From Paenisporosarcina indica (GTDB lineage Bacteria > Bacillota > Bacilli > Bacillales_A > Planococcaceae): DNA of 64,000 nt. Numbering within the stretch: the stretch's first letter is position 1; every line of letters begins with the position of its first letter. Positions 1-7,891 of the stretch are shown here, piece after piece. The stretch spans positions 62,001-126,000 of the forward strand of contig NZ_MPTA01000002.1 in the NCBI RefSeq assembly GCF_001939075.1. Reading direction: 5' to 3'. The position numbers and the translations under genes were made by a program. The notes beneath the pieces are model-generated. The model ran no database searches. It was not told where the DNA came from and worked only from the letters and a program-made list of their open reading frames with translations.

Positions 1-588
1 AATAGCCAGAACAATACTCTTCCAATTCATTATTATTATATATGGCCAATTCGTACTAAGTTCTAAATTTAATTTGAATATTAGATGATTCAGACCTACA
101 AAGAACCAAATGGCAACGACATATAAACTTAAGAGTTGATTAACTTTTGAAACTGAGTATTTATCCTCTTTATGTAAATGCCACCATTTTAAGTCCCCAG
201 TCTGAATTACCGTCTTATAAAGTGGTCCCATAAATTCGTCTTCTAGTAAATCAACATGTCTCTCCCAGTTATTTTGCCAGAATTTACTCCCCCTATTAAC
301 TAGGAACCAACTGAGAGAAAATATAAATCCAACACAATTAACCAGAAAAACTAAATTTGGATACTTCATTAAACCACCGGCATTAACTAATAAAAAATAA
401 CCAGTAAAAATGACTGCAATAATTGTCCAAAAATACGTGGCTCGTTTCCAATACATCTCAATTTCAAATTTCCGAATTTCTAAAGCATTCTTTAATGCTT
501 CTTTTCTTTCATCTCTTGACTTATATCTTTTGTTATATACATTTTTCACTTCTGCATTTGTATTTTGTCTATGATTTTCTGCATCCAT
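1..588 (-). CDS. RipA-like multi-span membrane protein, partial (C-terminus off the left edge)
   Basis: The frame is open from an ATG at 588 to the window edge (196 codons). An AGAGGTAA ribosome binding site sits 2-8 bases upstream. The N-terminus is charged and probably helical (about residues 1-48). Two close hydrophobic segments follow (about 52-70 and 77-95), then a W-Q-N-N-W-E-R-H-V-D-x-L-E motif (about 101-113) and a third hydrophobic segment near 148-167. The paired membrane helices plus the WxxNWExHVD signature resemble proteins annotated as RipA family octameric membrane proteins, which I recall near TIR-like or nucleotide-signalling defence genes. That link is memory of the family, not shown here. 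A small ORF lies 57 bp upstream on the same strand and could share its transcript. Function unknown. Confidence 0.6.
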   Translation of the reverse strand, partial: MDAENHRQNTNAEVKNVYNKRYKSRDERKEALKNALEIRKFEIEMYWKRATYFWTIIAVIFTGYFLLVNAGGLMKYPNLVFLVNCVGFIFSLSWFLVNRGSKFWQNNWERHVDLLEDEFMGPLYKTVIQTGDLKWWHLHKEDKYSVSKVNQLLSLYVVAIWFFVGLNHLIFKLNLELSTNWPYIIIMNWKSIVLAI

Positions 589-644
589 AAGTTACCTCTT
601 CTATTTTATTGTTACAAATTTTGCCAACCATGATAGCCACTTCT

Positions 645-848
645 TCACGCGCCACTTTCTGATATACCAAATGTACCAGCCTGTGAAATGACTCCTTTAT
701 CTAATAAATGCATAATCTCACTATTAAAGCAATGATTCGAAGTAATATCACTAAATCCACCTGCACTGACGCGTGAAATGCTAAACTTTAATACTTTAAT
801 ATGAAAACCAATATAAGTTCCAATAACTTCCTTAATTACTTTTCCCAT
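645..848 (-). CDS. small hypothetical protein (67 aa)
   Basis: A 67-codon ORF with ATG at 848. A GGAAG motif lies 7 bases upstream, a reasonable ribosome binding site. It ends 57 bp before the RipA-like gene on the same strand, so the two may be co-transcribed. The product is not strongly hydrophobic and has no cysteine pair motif or signal peptide. I do not recognise the family. Spacing and the ribosome binding site argue that it is real. Its short length and lack of recognisable homology keep confidence low, and it could be a truncated remnant of a larger gene. Confidence 0.35.
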   Translation of the reverse strand: MGKVIKEVIGTYIGFHIKVLKFSISRVSAGGFSDITSNHCFNSEIMHLLDKGVISQAGTFGISESGA

Positions 849-1224
849 CTCTCTACTTCCGTTATACTACATTTTTGTAATTGAAGTCACTGGAGTAATA
901 ATTTCACAAAATGAATCCTTCTGCCTTAATCCACCTACTTCCTCTGTAAATAAAGGAATATACTCCCATCAATAGTTTATATCATTTGTAGACTTTAATA
1001 TAAGTAACTATTACAATCTTTTAAAAAGAAGAACATATTAATTTGTACAATTTACCTCTGATAAACTTCATTTTGTTTTTAGCCACTTTATTAACCATGT
1101 CGAATAAACTCGAACCATAACAGGAAATATTTTATACCAAATTAATTATGTATTATCCATATTCCTACCATCCAATATGATATTATTAAGACACTTTAAC
1201 ATCTTACTTTTTAAGGAGTTTGTT
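849..1224. other. intergenic, pgi upstream region
   Basis: AT-rich stretch between the divergent small ORF and pgi. I see no convincing ORF, RNA gene or long inverted repeat. It must hold the pgi promoter, but no clear -35/-10 pair stands out. Confidence 0.4.
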
Positions 1225-2514
1225 ATGACCATTAAATTAGATACTCAGTTTCTTAAGTTAGACTATCAAAAGTATGACAAGATTGATTTAGTTCCTGTTA
1301 TTCATACGATGATTCATGAGCATACTGGTGAAGGGTCTGACTACCTTGGATGGTTGGATTGGGCTAGTCGTGTGGACGAGCGTTTCTTTCAGGAGATTGA
1401 AGAGACGGCTAAGAGAATACAAGAGAATTCGAATGTTTTAGTGGTGATTGGAATTGGTGGTTCTTATTTAGGATCGAAAGCGATCATTGAGATGCTGAAA
1501 CCACATTTTCCGGAAGATAATCAAACTGAAGTTATTTATGCAGGTCAACATGTCAGTGGTTCTTACTTGAAACAATTGATGAAGTATTTGGATTCAAAAG
1601 AAGTTACGTTGAATGTCATTTCGAAGTCTGGCACTACAACTGAACCCGCTATTGCGTTTCGTGTGTTAAGACAGTACATGGAAGATCGGTATGGCTTTGA
1701 AGCGAAAAGTCGGATTATTGCGACTACCGATGGTGAATCAGGGGCACTTCTTGAATTGGCTGCTCAAAATGGCTATCAACGATTTGTTATTCCAAGTGAT
1801 ATTGGTGGAAGATACTCGGTGTTCACTGCGGTGGGCATGTTACCGGTAGCTGTTGCGGGACTTTCCTTTCGTGACTTGCTTGATGGGGCAAAAAACGCTG
1901 AACTTGAGTTGAATGAAGCTGACATCGAGAAAAATGTTGCTTATCAATACGCAGTTCTTCGTCAAGATTTTTATAACAATGATTATTCAACAGAGATTTT
2001 GGCAAGTTTCGAACCTCAATTGATGTACTTGCATGAATGGTGGAAACAGCTTTTTGGGGAAAGTGAGGGGAAACAACAACGTGGGATCTTCCCGGCTTCC
2101 GTTGTATATACGACCGATTTACATTCTTTAGGTCAGTATATTCAAGATGGAAAACGTAATATATTTGAAACGATGGTTTCTTTTGTGAATAAAGCAGATG
2201 ATTTTTACATTAGTGAAGATCGACAAAATCTTGATAAATTGAACTATTTATGTGATACATCACTCCATGACTTTAACAAAAAGTCACTTATTGGTTCAGC
2301 TTCTGCTCATACGGATGGCGGCGTACCGGTGATGCATTTAGAAATTGAGAACTTTGATGCCTATCATGTCGGTTATTTAATGTACTTCTTTATGAAAGCA
2401 TGTACGATGAGTGCCTACTTAATGGACGTCAATCCGTTTGATCAGCCAGGAGTGGAGTTTTATAAAAAGAATACATATAAATTGTTACAGAAAAATAAAA
2501 AGCAGGAAGCATAG
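1225..2514 (+). CDS. pgi: glucose-6-phosphate isomerase
   Basis: Cytoplasmic glycolytic/gluconeogenic enzyme interconverting glucose 6-phosphate and fructose 6-phosphate. The translation shows the Bacillus-type short PGI throughout: VIGIGGSYLGSKA near the N-terminus, the phosphate-binding SKSGTTTEPA, the WWKQLFGESEGK active-site region, the SAHTDGG motif and the C-terminal NPFDQPGVE. Start at ATG 1225 (429 aa) is preferred over an upstream in-frame ATG at 1177, because AAGGAG lies 6 bases before it. The last codons and the stop lie inside a REP-like repeat (2505-2533). Two partial copies of the 3' end of pgi lie downstream, at 23,123 and 25,148, in the same orientation. Those fragments resemble each other more than this gene, so this 3' end may have arrived with inserted DNA. 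Confidence 0.96.
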   Translation: MTIKLDTQFLKLDYQKYDKIDLVPVIHTMIHEHTGEGSDYLGWLDWASRVDERFFQEIEETAKRIQENSNVLVVIGIGGSYLGSKAIIEMLKPHFPEDNQTEVIYAGQHVSGSYLKQLMKYLDSKEVTLNVISKSGTTTEPAIAFRVLRQYMEDRYGFEAKSRIIATTDGESGALLELAAQNGYQRFVIPSDIGGRYSVFTAVGMLPVAVAGLSFRDLLDGAKNAELELNEADIEKNVAYQYAVLRQDFYNNDYSTEILASFEPQLMYLHEWWKQLFGESEGKQQRGIFPASVVYTTDLHSLGQYIQDGKRNIFETMVSFVNKADDFYISEDRQNLDKLNYLCDTSLHDFNKKSLIGSASAHTDGGVPVMHLEIENFDAYHVGYLMYFFMKACTMSAYLMDVNPFDQPGVEFYKKNTYKLLQKNKKQEA

Positions 2515-2533
2515 GGACGGTTCTCTTGCTTCC
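2505..2533 (+). repeat. REP-like hairpin, family A, copy 1 (plus orientation)
   Basis: Inverted arms GGAAGCA and TGCTTCC enclose a core containing GGGACGGTTCTCT. The pgi stop codon TAG is inside the left arm/core, so the repeat supplies the end of the gene. Three more copies lie at 3223, 4287 and 5326. All four sit next to a stop codon and they bracket the RAYT-type transposase gene region. Confidence 0.85.
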
Positions 2534-2551
2534 TACTCCCCTATACTATCA

Positions 2552-2592
2552 CCCCCTGCAAAGTTGTTTAACAACCATGCAGGGGGTTTTTT
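2552..2592 (+). terminator. rho-independent terminator after pgi
   Basis: Stem CCCCCTGCA (2552-2560) pairs with TGCAGGGGG (2578-2586), followed by six T residues. This is a strong intrinsic terminator on the plus strand. It differs from the terminators that follow the two pgi fragments further on. Confidence 0.9.
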
Positions 2593-2600
2593 ATTCAAAA

Positions 2601-2674
2601 AGAAAACCTAACATCTTAGTGATTGATAGGTTTTCTTATATGACCACCTGGTGATTTACTGATTTAAGGTGGTC
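2601..2674. terminator. two further hairpins in tandem behind the pgi terminator
   Basis: AGAAAACCTA pairs with TAGGTTTTCT (2601-2636), and GACCACCT pairs with AGGTGGTC (2642-2674, followed by a T-rich stretch). They could end transcription from either side, namely pgi and the convergent YmaF-like gene. Stacked terminators fit an insertion boundary. Confidence 0.6.
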
Positions 2675-2711
2675 TTGTTATCTTTAATTCAATTGTGGTT
2701 CATAATCCAAG

Positions 2712-3185
2712 TTATTTGTTGCACTTGTAACTGTCACTCAAAATTCCTTCTTGTAAATCCCGAGTAATAATTACGTGGCCATCTTCAAAGGTGGTAGTAC
2801 CTGAAAATTCATGAACATGCCCATCTACAAAACTAGAGGTTCCCTAATAATAATGAACGTGGCCCATCATGTTATAGGCTGGTGAGGTTTCTCCCTGCAC
2901 TGTATGAGAAAGGCCATCATTGATTGTTGTTTGCGTGGAATATTGGTGAATATGAACACCTTGGTTGTTCAATCTCATTCCCAAAATTTCATGTCCATGC
3001 ACAAAATCCCCTCCTTTTTTACGTGCCATATATATGTTTATGTAACCTTCATCTTTTTCGTCACATGAACTTTTGGAATAAGGTAAGGGATGTCCAGATA
3101 TCTGAACTGCTTCCTTGGGTGGCACCCAACCTATATCTTTATACATATAGAAGAATCCAACAATTGTATCGGTTATTGGATTCAT
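2712..3185 (-). pseudogene. YmaF-like His-rich repeat protein, interrupted by an in-frame TAG
   Basis: The frame from 3185 to a TAA at 2712 is continuous except for one TAG at 2844-2846. Both sides carry the same pattern of short repeats with HIH, GHVHYY, DGHVHEF and GTTTFEDGH, like Bacillus YmaF, so the stop is internal to one gene (probably CAG to TAG). The last part of the frame (after residue 114) would be lost. A good ribosome binding site (AAAGGAGGGG) precedes a GTG at 3002, a likelier start than the ATG at 3185; the YmaF-like part begins there. The roughly 60 codons before it look protein-like but are unassigned. The gene converges on pgi. YmaF function is unknown, and the His-rich repeats suggest metal binding (inference). 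Suppression of the TAG cannot be excluded. Confidence 0.7.
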
Positions 3186-3222
3186 GAAATTCTATATGCA
3201 GCTATATCTGTCAAAAGAAAAA

Positions 3223-3249
3223 GAAGCAAGAGAACCGTCCCCTTGCTTC
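3223..3249 (-). repeat. REP-like hairpin, family A, copy 2 (minus orientation)
   Basis: Reverse complement of the copy at 2505: arms GAAGCAAG and CTTGCTTC around AGAACCGTCCC. It directly abuts the stop codon (3250-3252) of the deacetylase gene. Copies 1 and 2 face each other across the YmaF-like pseudogene. Confidence 0.85.
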
Positions 3250-4218
3250 CTAAATTCGTTTTTCACTCATAAGTTCGCTGACGGTACCTAGTTGGTATCC
3301 TTTTTCATGAATACCATTGATCATCATCTTCAGCCCCTCGGCGGTAGGTTTTGTAGGATGCATAAGAACCATTGAGCCATTTCCCACTCCTGTCACAACT
3401 CGCCTAACCATTTCTGATGTCGATGGTTTTTTCCAATCAACCGTATCGACCGTCCATAGAATGGTTTTCATGCCGAGTTCATTGGCAACATGAATCGTTT
3501 CCTGATTAAAACTTCCGCTTGGCGGAGCAAACCAGATCGGTTTCAGACCAAGTGTTTCTTCAATAACATCATTCGTTTTTTTCAATTCCTCCATTGTCTC
3601 ATCCCTAGAACGTTGTTTAAGATTAGGATGACTGTACGCATGGTTTCCGATTTCATGTCCCGCTAGATTAATCATTGTAACTAAATCCGGGTTTTTTTTA
3701 ACCCAACTGCCATCAAAAAAGAAGGTAGCCTTGACTTTTGACTCATTCAGAACTTCTAGGATGTCTGGGATGTATTCGTTGCCCCACGCAACATTTATTA
3801 ATAAAGCGACCATAGGTTTTTCAGGGTTTCCTTTATAAATAGGTGATGGGGGTAAGTCTTCCAAATGAACTTTTGGTGAAACCTCTTTATAAACCAGCTG
3901 ATTGGTTTTAAAATCGTTACCTGCCAACATCTTTCGGTAACTTGCTTCGATATCAACTAGTAATCCGTTATAGCCTGGAATTGCTTTCCATACTCTATCA
4001 ACAGTTGCATCAATTGGTTTTATATCATGCTCCTCTGCATATGATTGAATCTTCCTATGTAAATCTTCATTTTCTACATTCTTTTGTGGTGCCAGTGTTG
4101 TAATGGAATCCCCTGAGATCTCCATTGGTTTCGTCGTGGATGAACCTTTCAAATTCCCTAGATTCAACATAACCGCACTAATCAATAACACGCTAAGTAT
4201 TAGAAATGTATTTTTCAC
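3250..4218 (-). CDS. YlxY-like polysaccharide deacetylase family protein
   Basis: Secreted or membrane-anchored protein of 322 aa. It has an N-terminal signal/anchor segment (about residues 4-20), a linker, then a NodB-like fold from about residue 130. The TFDD metal motif of active NodB deacetylases is replaced by INVAWGNE. The HAYSHPNL metal motif and the WFAPPSGSF and LMHPT motifs are present. This pattern matches Bacillus YlxY, where the missing catalytic Asp implies a non-canonical or non-catalytic role in spore or cell wall. The start is GTG 4218 behind AGGAGG (5-base spacer). REP-like copy 2 touches its stop and copy 3 lies 69 bp upstream of its start, so the gene is bracketed by two repeats. 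It is separate from the ylm/rpsO neighbourhood I would expect for ylxY, so it is a paralogue or a relocated gene. Confidence 0.85.
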   Translation of the reverse strand: MKNTFLILSVLLISAVMLNLGNLKGSSTTKPMEISGDSITTLAPQKNVENEDLHRKIQSYAEEHDIKPIDATVDRVWKAIPGYNGLLVDIEASYRKMLAGNDFKTNQLVYKEVSPKVHLEDLPPSPIYKGNPEKPMVALLINVAWGNEYIPDILEVLNESKVKATFFFDGSWVKKNPDLVTMINLAGHEIGNHAYSHPNLKQRSRDETMEELKKTNDVIEETLGLKPIWFAPPSGSFNQETIHVANELGMKTILWTVDTVDWKKPSTSEMVRRVVTGVGNGSMVLMHPTKPTAEGLKMMINGIHEKGYQLGTVSELMSEKRI

Positions 4219-4286
4219 GTTATCCTCCTAAAATGCAATTGTATTCATCATAATCTCCCCCAATTTTGATTTTCAATACAAAAAAA

Positions 4287-4313
4287 GAAGCAGAGGGACG
4301 GTTCTCTTGCTTC
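4287..4313 (+). repeat. REP-like hairpin, family A, copy 3 (plus orientation)
   Basis: Arms GAAGCAGA and TCTTGCTTC around GGGACGGTTC, eight bases beyond the stop of the RAYT-like gene. It has the same orientation as copy 1, and with copy 4 it flanks the transposase as an inverted pair. Confidence 0.85.
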
Positions 4314-4321
4314 CCACTTGC

Positions 4322-5101
4322 CTATGCCTTAAATATAAGGTTTGGTGAAAAACCCAAAATTCTTGCAGCTTGACGTTGTGATAATCCATTGATTAATTTT
4401 ACTTGCCGCAACACTTCATTTCTTTTCACCTTAGATAAACTCTTAACTTGTGCAATCTCAATCGTGCCAAGCAACTGTCTAATTTCTTGCCGTGCCTCCT
4501 GATCTGATAATCTTTTTCTTTCATTTACTCGATCATCTAGACATTGATCATTACTTTTTCTTTCATTAAATTCTTTAAATCTATCTTTAGCAATCGATGT
4601 ATCCTCAGAAATCAGCCTAAAAATATAATCAGCATCCAGTAAACCCCTAAGATGTACATGTTTACCGTAGTACTCTCGACAACTACTCCATCTCCATTCA
4701 TCCGCTCGATTGACGATTCCCGCTTTTACTGGATTTTGGTGGATATATCTGATGACCGTTAGTAAATATCTACGCGTTTCTACATTTTCACTTCTAAACC
4801 GATCCTGAAATAGATGACCAGTTGTGCTGTACTTCCAGTTATAGAACCAGACAAAACTCACACCTATACGTTTCATTGTAATTGAAATTGGTTCATTGCC
4901 TTCTTTTATAAGAAGATGTACATGATTATTCATTAAACACCAAGCAAATACTTTCATTTCTGATAACCTTTTATATTTTTCGATAATCTCGAGAAACCTT
5001 ACACAGTCCTCATCATCGTGAAATATCTCCTGCTTATTGGCACCTCTCAACATAATGTGATAGATTCCATTTTTACTGCTTACCCTAGCTACCCGAGGCA
5101 T
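4322..5101 (-). CDS. REP-associated tyrosine transposase (RAYT, Y1/HUH superfamily)
   Basis: A 259-aa protein of the IS200-like Y1 transposase superfamily. The YHIMLRG entry strand is at residues 14-20, the HUH metal motif is HVH at 60-62 within MNNHVHLLI, and the presumed nucleophile is Tyr119 in RYIHQNPVKAG, the hallmark of RAYTs. A C-terminal helix-turn-helix (about 230-259) probably reads DNA. I place the start at ATG 5101 (MPRVAR), where the family normally begins. An in-frame GTG at 5113 has no better ribosome binding site. RAYTs nick and process REP hairpins as single strands in trans. Here the gene lies between REP copies 3 and 4 in opposite orientation, the arrangement expected for its substrate. 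The C-terminus looks complete or only slightly short. Confidence 0.9.
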   Translation of the reverse strand: MPRVARVSSKNGIYHIMLRGANKQEIFHDDEDCVRFLEIIEKYKRLSEMKVFAWCLMNNHVHLLIKEGNEPISITMKRIGVSFVWFYNWKYSTTGHLFQDRFRSENVETRRYLLTVIRYIHQNPVKAGIVNRADEWRWSSCREYYGKHVHLRGLLDADYIFRLISEDTSIAKDRFKEFNERKSNDQCLDDRVNERKRLSDQEARQEIRQLLGTIEIAQVKSLSKVKRNEVLRQVKLINGLSQRQAARILGFSPNLIFKA

Positions 5102-5325
5102 CTTGATCACCACTTTGAACTGGATTTTTCTTTCTCATTTTCATTGGCTCCTTACGAAATCTGAATTATCAACAAAAAAATTGGGAATAAAAGTTAAATA
5201 AAACCGGGAGTGGGAGGGAAATGACATTAGGAAAAAAAGGGGGGATCATTCTATGTTTTATTCCACATCTAAATCGGTAATCCTTCAAAACCTACTGATA
5301 AATTCAATAAAACAAATAAAAAAAA

Positions 5326-5352
5326 GAAGCAAGAGAACCGTCCCCTTGCTTC
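5326..5352 (-). repeat. REP-like hairpin, family A, copy 4 (minus orientation)
   Basis: Identical over its core to copy 2 (arms GAAGCAAG/CTTGCTTC). It lies five bases from the stop codon of the permease gene and upstream of the RAYT gene. Confidence 0.85.
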
Positions 5353-5357
5353 CTTCA

Positions 5358-6752
5358 TCATGCAATATAATCCTCTTCTGGTATGTCATCTGGATCCTTT
5401 TTAACATAGTACTTCCCTTTTGTTGTAATCGCTATAATAACAGTGAGGATCGCTGCTAGAATTGCTGCAAAAAATGCGGCTGTGCTTTGTAAAAATGGAC
5501 CCATGTATCCCAAGGCCGCAATCGTGCCTAAACCACTTGCTACAATTAAAGGAACGACTCCAACTGGATTCCATCTATACAGATTCTCTTGTCTTGCTTC
5601 AAAATAACGTGGACCAATCTTTAATAGTTTTTTCACGATTAAAGCGTCAGTCACTAAAATGGCTGCCCAAGTTAACAAAAAGACTCCCTGGAACGTCATG
5701 GCAGTATCTAAATGATTCACGATGCCACCTAGCATCAATATCATCGATACTACACCAGCCACTACAACCCAAAATCGTCTGCCTGGTTTGAATCTAAAAA
5801 CATTTTCAAAGAAATTGGAAAGTGACAGGGAACTACTGTATATATTCGTGATATTAATTCGGATTTGAGTCAGCATTGTAAACAATACGCCCCCAAGACC
5901 TAAGAGTAAAACAATGTAAATGCCCGGATTTGACTCTCCTATACGAACCCCAAACCATATTCCAAGGCCGCCCATGACACCAAAACAAAAAATTTGCGGA
6001 ATAAATCCGATTGCTAAAGATCCGATTTTAAGATCTTTTGGTTTAAGGAAACGTGCATAATCTGATGCAAGGAGAGCTGTTAAGCCCATTATTCCGTGTT
6101 GCATACCGATACAAAGCAGCAAAGCAGAACCACCAGCTTGTACCCCTTCAGGCATATAAGTCCAAAAACTTCCCTCATATATTGATGGTTTGTTGAGCGC
6201 AACTAAAATAGCTGATATTAAAAAAATACCGAATAACGGTAAGGACCATTTTTGCAATTTATCTAGTTGCTTAATACCAAACCAATTTAATGGAATAACG
6301 ATTGTTCCAAAAATAATAATTAAAATCCACATGGGGATGGATGGGAAGTATGCTTTGATAGCGGATACTAATATCATGCCTTCAAATGCACAATACATAA
6401 TAAAATTAGATGCGTAAATTAATGAGGTTAAAGAAGCGCCTATGTAGCCAAATCCCCCTCTAGATAACAAGTTTACGTTCATGCCAGATTTAGCAGACAA
6501 ATATACAATGATTGTGCCCAGAATACCTGCAACAATGATTGCATAAATGGCTGAGATGATGGCATTTATAGCACCAAATTGAAGCGCCATAACACTGCCC
6601 ATTTGAAAGTAAAAAATGGCTGTGGCGATTCCAAAAGTAATATTGGTAATACTCAACCAACCCATAGTCCTTTTTGGACGTGGGATCCTATCTAATGAAT
6701 AATCATCATTCATTCCTTCTACTATGTGATCTGCTACTTGGCCAGATCTCAT
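5358..6752 (-). CDS. NCS1-type purine/cytosine permease
   Basis: A 464-aa integral membrane protein with about twelve hydrophobic segments. The N-terminal DYSLDRIPRPKRTMGWLSI region and the later GGFGYIGA segment are typical of cytosine/purine permeases of the NCS1 family, which import nucleobases or related compounds by cation symport. The exact substrate cannot be read from sequence. Start at ATG 6752 is chosen because AAAGGAAG lies 9 bases upstream; the in-frame TTG at 6761 would have no spacer. The acidic C-terminal tail (DPDDIPEEDYIA) is cytoplasmic. No enzyme of nucleobase catabolism lies nearby, so the gene appears to stand alone. REP copy 4 lies at its 3' end. Confidence 0.88.
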   Translation of the reverse strand: MRSGQVADHIVEGMNDDYSLDRIPRPKRTMGWLSITNITFGIATAIFYFQMGSVMALQFGAINAIISAIYAIIVAGILGTIIVYLSAKSGMNVNLLSRGGFGYIGASLTSLIYASNFIMYCAFEGMILVSAIKAYFPSIPMWILIIIFGTIVIPLNWFGIKQLDKLQKWSLPLFGIFLISAILVALNKPSIYEGSFWTYMPEGVQAGGSALLLCIGMQHGIMGLTALLASDYARFLKPKDLKIGSLAIGFIPQIFCFGVMGGLGIWFGVRIGESNPGIYIVLLLGLGGVLFTMLTQIRINITNIYSSSLSLSNFFENVFRFKPGRRFWVVVAGVVSMILMLGGIVNHLDTAMTFQGVFLLTWAAILVTDALIVKKLLKIGPRYFEARQENLYRWNPVGVVPLIVASGLGTIAALGYMGPFLQSTAAFFAAILAAILTVIIAITTKGKYYVKKDPDDIPEEDYIA

Positions 6753-7286
6753 ACATATCAACTTCCTTTCTATGTGTGAAACTTCAAATTTTATTCCTGC
6801 CTTTTGTGGGAGAATTCAAAATTTTGTAAAACCCAATAGTTAATAAAACAAACAAATCAAAAAAAAAAATCTCATGGTTCTTATTTGGTTGGAATAACTG
6901 CTAATAAAGATGTGTATCATGGGTAACTTATTAGTCAGGTCTGTTAGTGAAAACACGTTTGTCAATATGGTTTTTCACTTATTAAATGATAAACAATTTA
7001 ATGGTCATTTATCGGAGCTCATTGCGATGGTCTAAATCTGGGTGGATAAAGTGGGTTTGGAAAGGCCATTCATTTCTTTCTCCAAAAGGACAGGAAAACA
7101 GGTAAACCCTGACTTAATCGAGCTGAGCATGTTGATAATTACAACAACAGTCTACCCATTAAGTGGTTACTTGCATAACTATTATAACATACTTGGCTTT
7201 ATTTTTTTGTGTAGCCATTTGTGCCCATAAACACGATGAGTTCATCTCTGATTGGTTGTCTGAAAATGGCATTCTTTCTTATTACA
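6753..7286. other. non-coding or decayed region upstream of the permease
   Basis: AT-rich start with poly-A tracts, then stretches that translate reasonably but are broken by stops (plus strand about 6945-7035 and 7042-7230). I do not recognise them. The area looks like worn gene remnants, in keeping with the DUF1643 remnant that follows. Confidence 0.35.
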
Positions 7287-7402
7287 CAGGTACTTGCAAA
7301 CAAGACCTATGCTCAATCAATCGCATTCGTTGGATTTGAGTTCTATCTGGCTTCGCTTCTGCCCACTCTCCTATTTGTGCACCTAAAATGGACGTACAAC
7401 TA
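7287..7402 (-). pseudogene. remnant of a DUF1643-type gene
   Basis: About 115 bp align with 28,060-28,161 inside the intact DUF1643 gene. Shared blocks include TTCTATCTGGCTTCGCTTCT against TTTTATCTGGCTTCGCTTCT and CTAAAATGG followed by CAAC. No open frame remains. As at the intact gene, the side corresponding to the gene start is joined to a piece of the dispersed repeat (7403-7450). Confidence 0.65.
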
Positions 7403-7450
7403 AAGTAAGCTGCCGTAGATGCGATTTCGGCTGCCTTTTGCTTATTTTAA
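7403..7450. repeat. partial copy of the dispersed repeat (terminator part)
   Basis: Contains GATGCGATTTCGGCTGCCTTTTGCTTATTTTA. The same block occurs in copies at 8587, 25021 and 28456. It can form a short GCCG/CGGC stem followed by T residues. Confidence 0.55.
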
Positions 7451-7562
7451 GTTGGAAATGATTTTCTCCACAAAACTTGTTGCAATCAAAAGCGTTCTAT
7501 AAGCCCACCCCTTATGTTCGAAGCTCCCATATGTTAAAAGGAAAGAAAAAAGGAGTGATCGA

Positions 7563-7811
7563 ATGGTTAGACCATTTCAAGGAAGAGAGTTTGAGCATGA
7601 AAGAGATTTTCGTCATGAAAGAGAGCATCGTCATGAAAGTCCCAACTTTCATTTTGGACACCAGATATATCCAATTTATCAATACCCTTATTATCCGTAT
7701 CCTTATTATCCGTATCCATATCCATATTGGAATCAAGGGCATTCATACCCATATGGACATCAAGGGTATCCCATGCATCATGATCATATGGGGCATCAAG
7801 GACATTACTAA
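7563..7811 (+). CDS. small His/Tyr/Pro-rich protein, spore-coat-like
   Basis: An 82-aa ORF with ATG at 7563 behind AAGGAGTGATCGA, a strong ribosome binding site. The first third is charged and rich in E, R and H (HERDFRHEREHRHE). The middle is a run of YPYYPYP units and the end has H/G/Y-rich GHQGY and HHDHMGHQGH repeats. Such low-complexity His/Tyr/Pro proteins are common among spore coat, exosporium and metal-binding proteins of Bacillales. That role is inference from composition. No signal peptide. A hairpin terminator follows at 7855. The overlapping frames are shadows of its biased codons. Confidence 0.7.
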   Translation: MVRPFQGREFEHERDFRHEREHRHESPNFHFGHQIYPIYQYPYYPYPYYPYPYPYWNQGHSYPYGHQGYPMHHDHMGHQGHY

Positions 7812-7854
7812 AAACCAGGACTTACGATTATTTAGCAGTCTCATAAATAAACAC

Positions 7855-7891
7855 AGAGTAGGGGTACCTTTACAAAGGCTACCCCTACTCT
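7855..7891 (+). terminator. hairpin after the His/Tyr-rich gene
   Basis: AGAGTAGGGGTA pairs with TACCCCTACTCT, and an inner CCTTT/AAAGG extends the stem. This is a very stable hairpin 44 bp beyond the stop. The T tract is poor, so it may also act as an mRNA 3' stabiliser. Confidence 0.7.

Noticed and set aside
1177-1224. Longer N-terminus for pgi
   Set aside because: The extra 16 residues are hydrophobic and unlike PGI, and AAGGAG precedes ATG 1225.
5253-5459. 68-codon plus-strand ORF across REP copy 4
   Set aside because: Runs through the repeat and into the antisense of the permease gene; no ribosome binding site.
6753-6960. Purine riboswitch upstream of the permease
   Set aside because: None of the conserved junction sequences of purine or PreQ1 riboswitches is recognisable.
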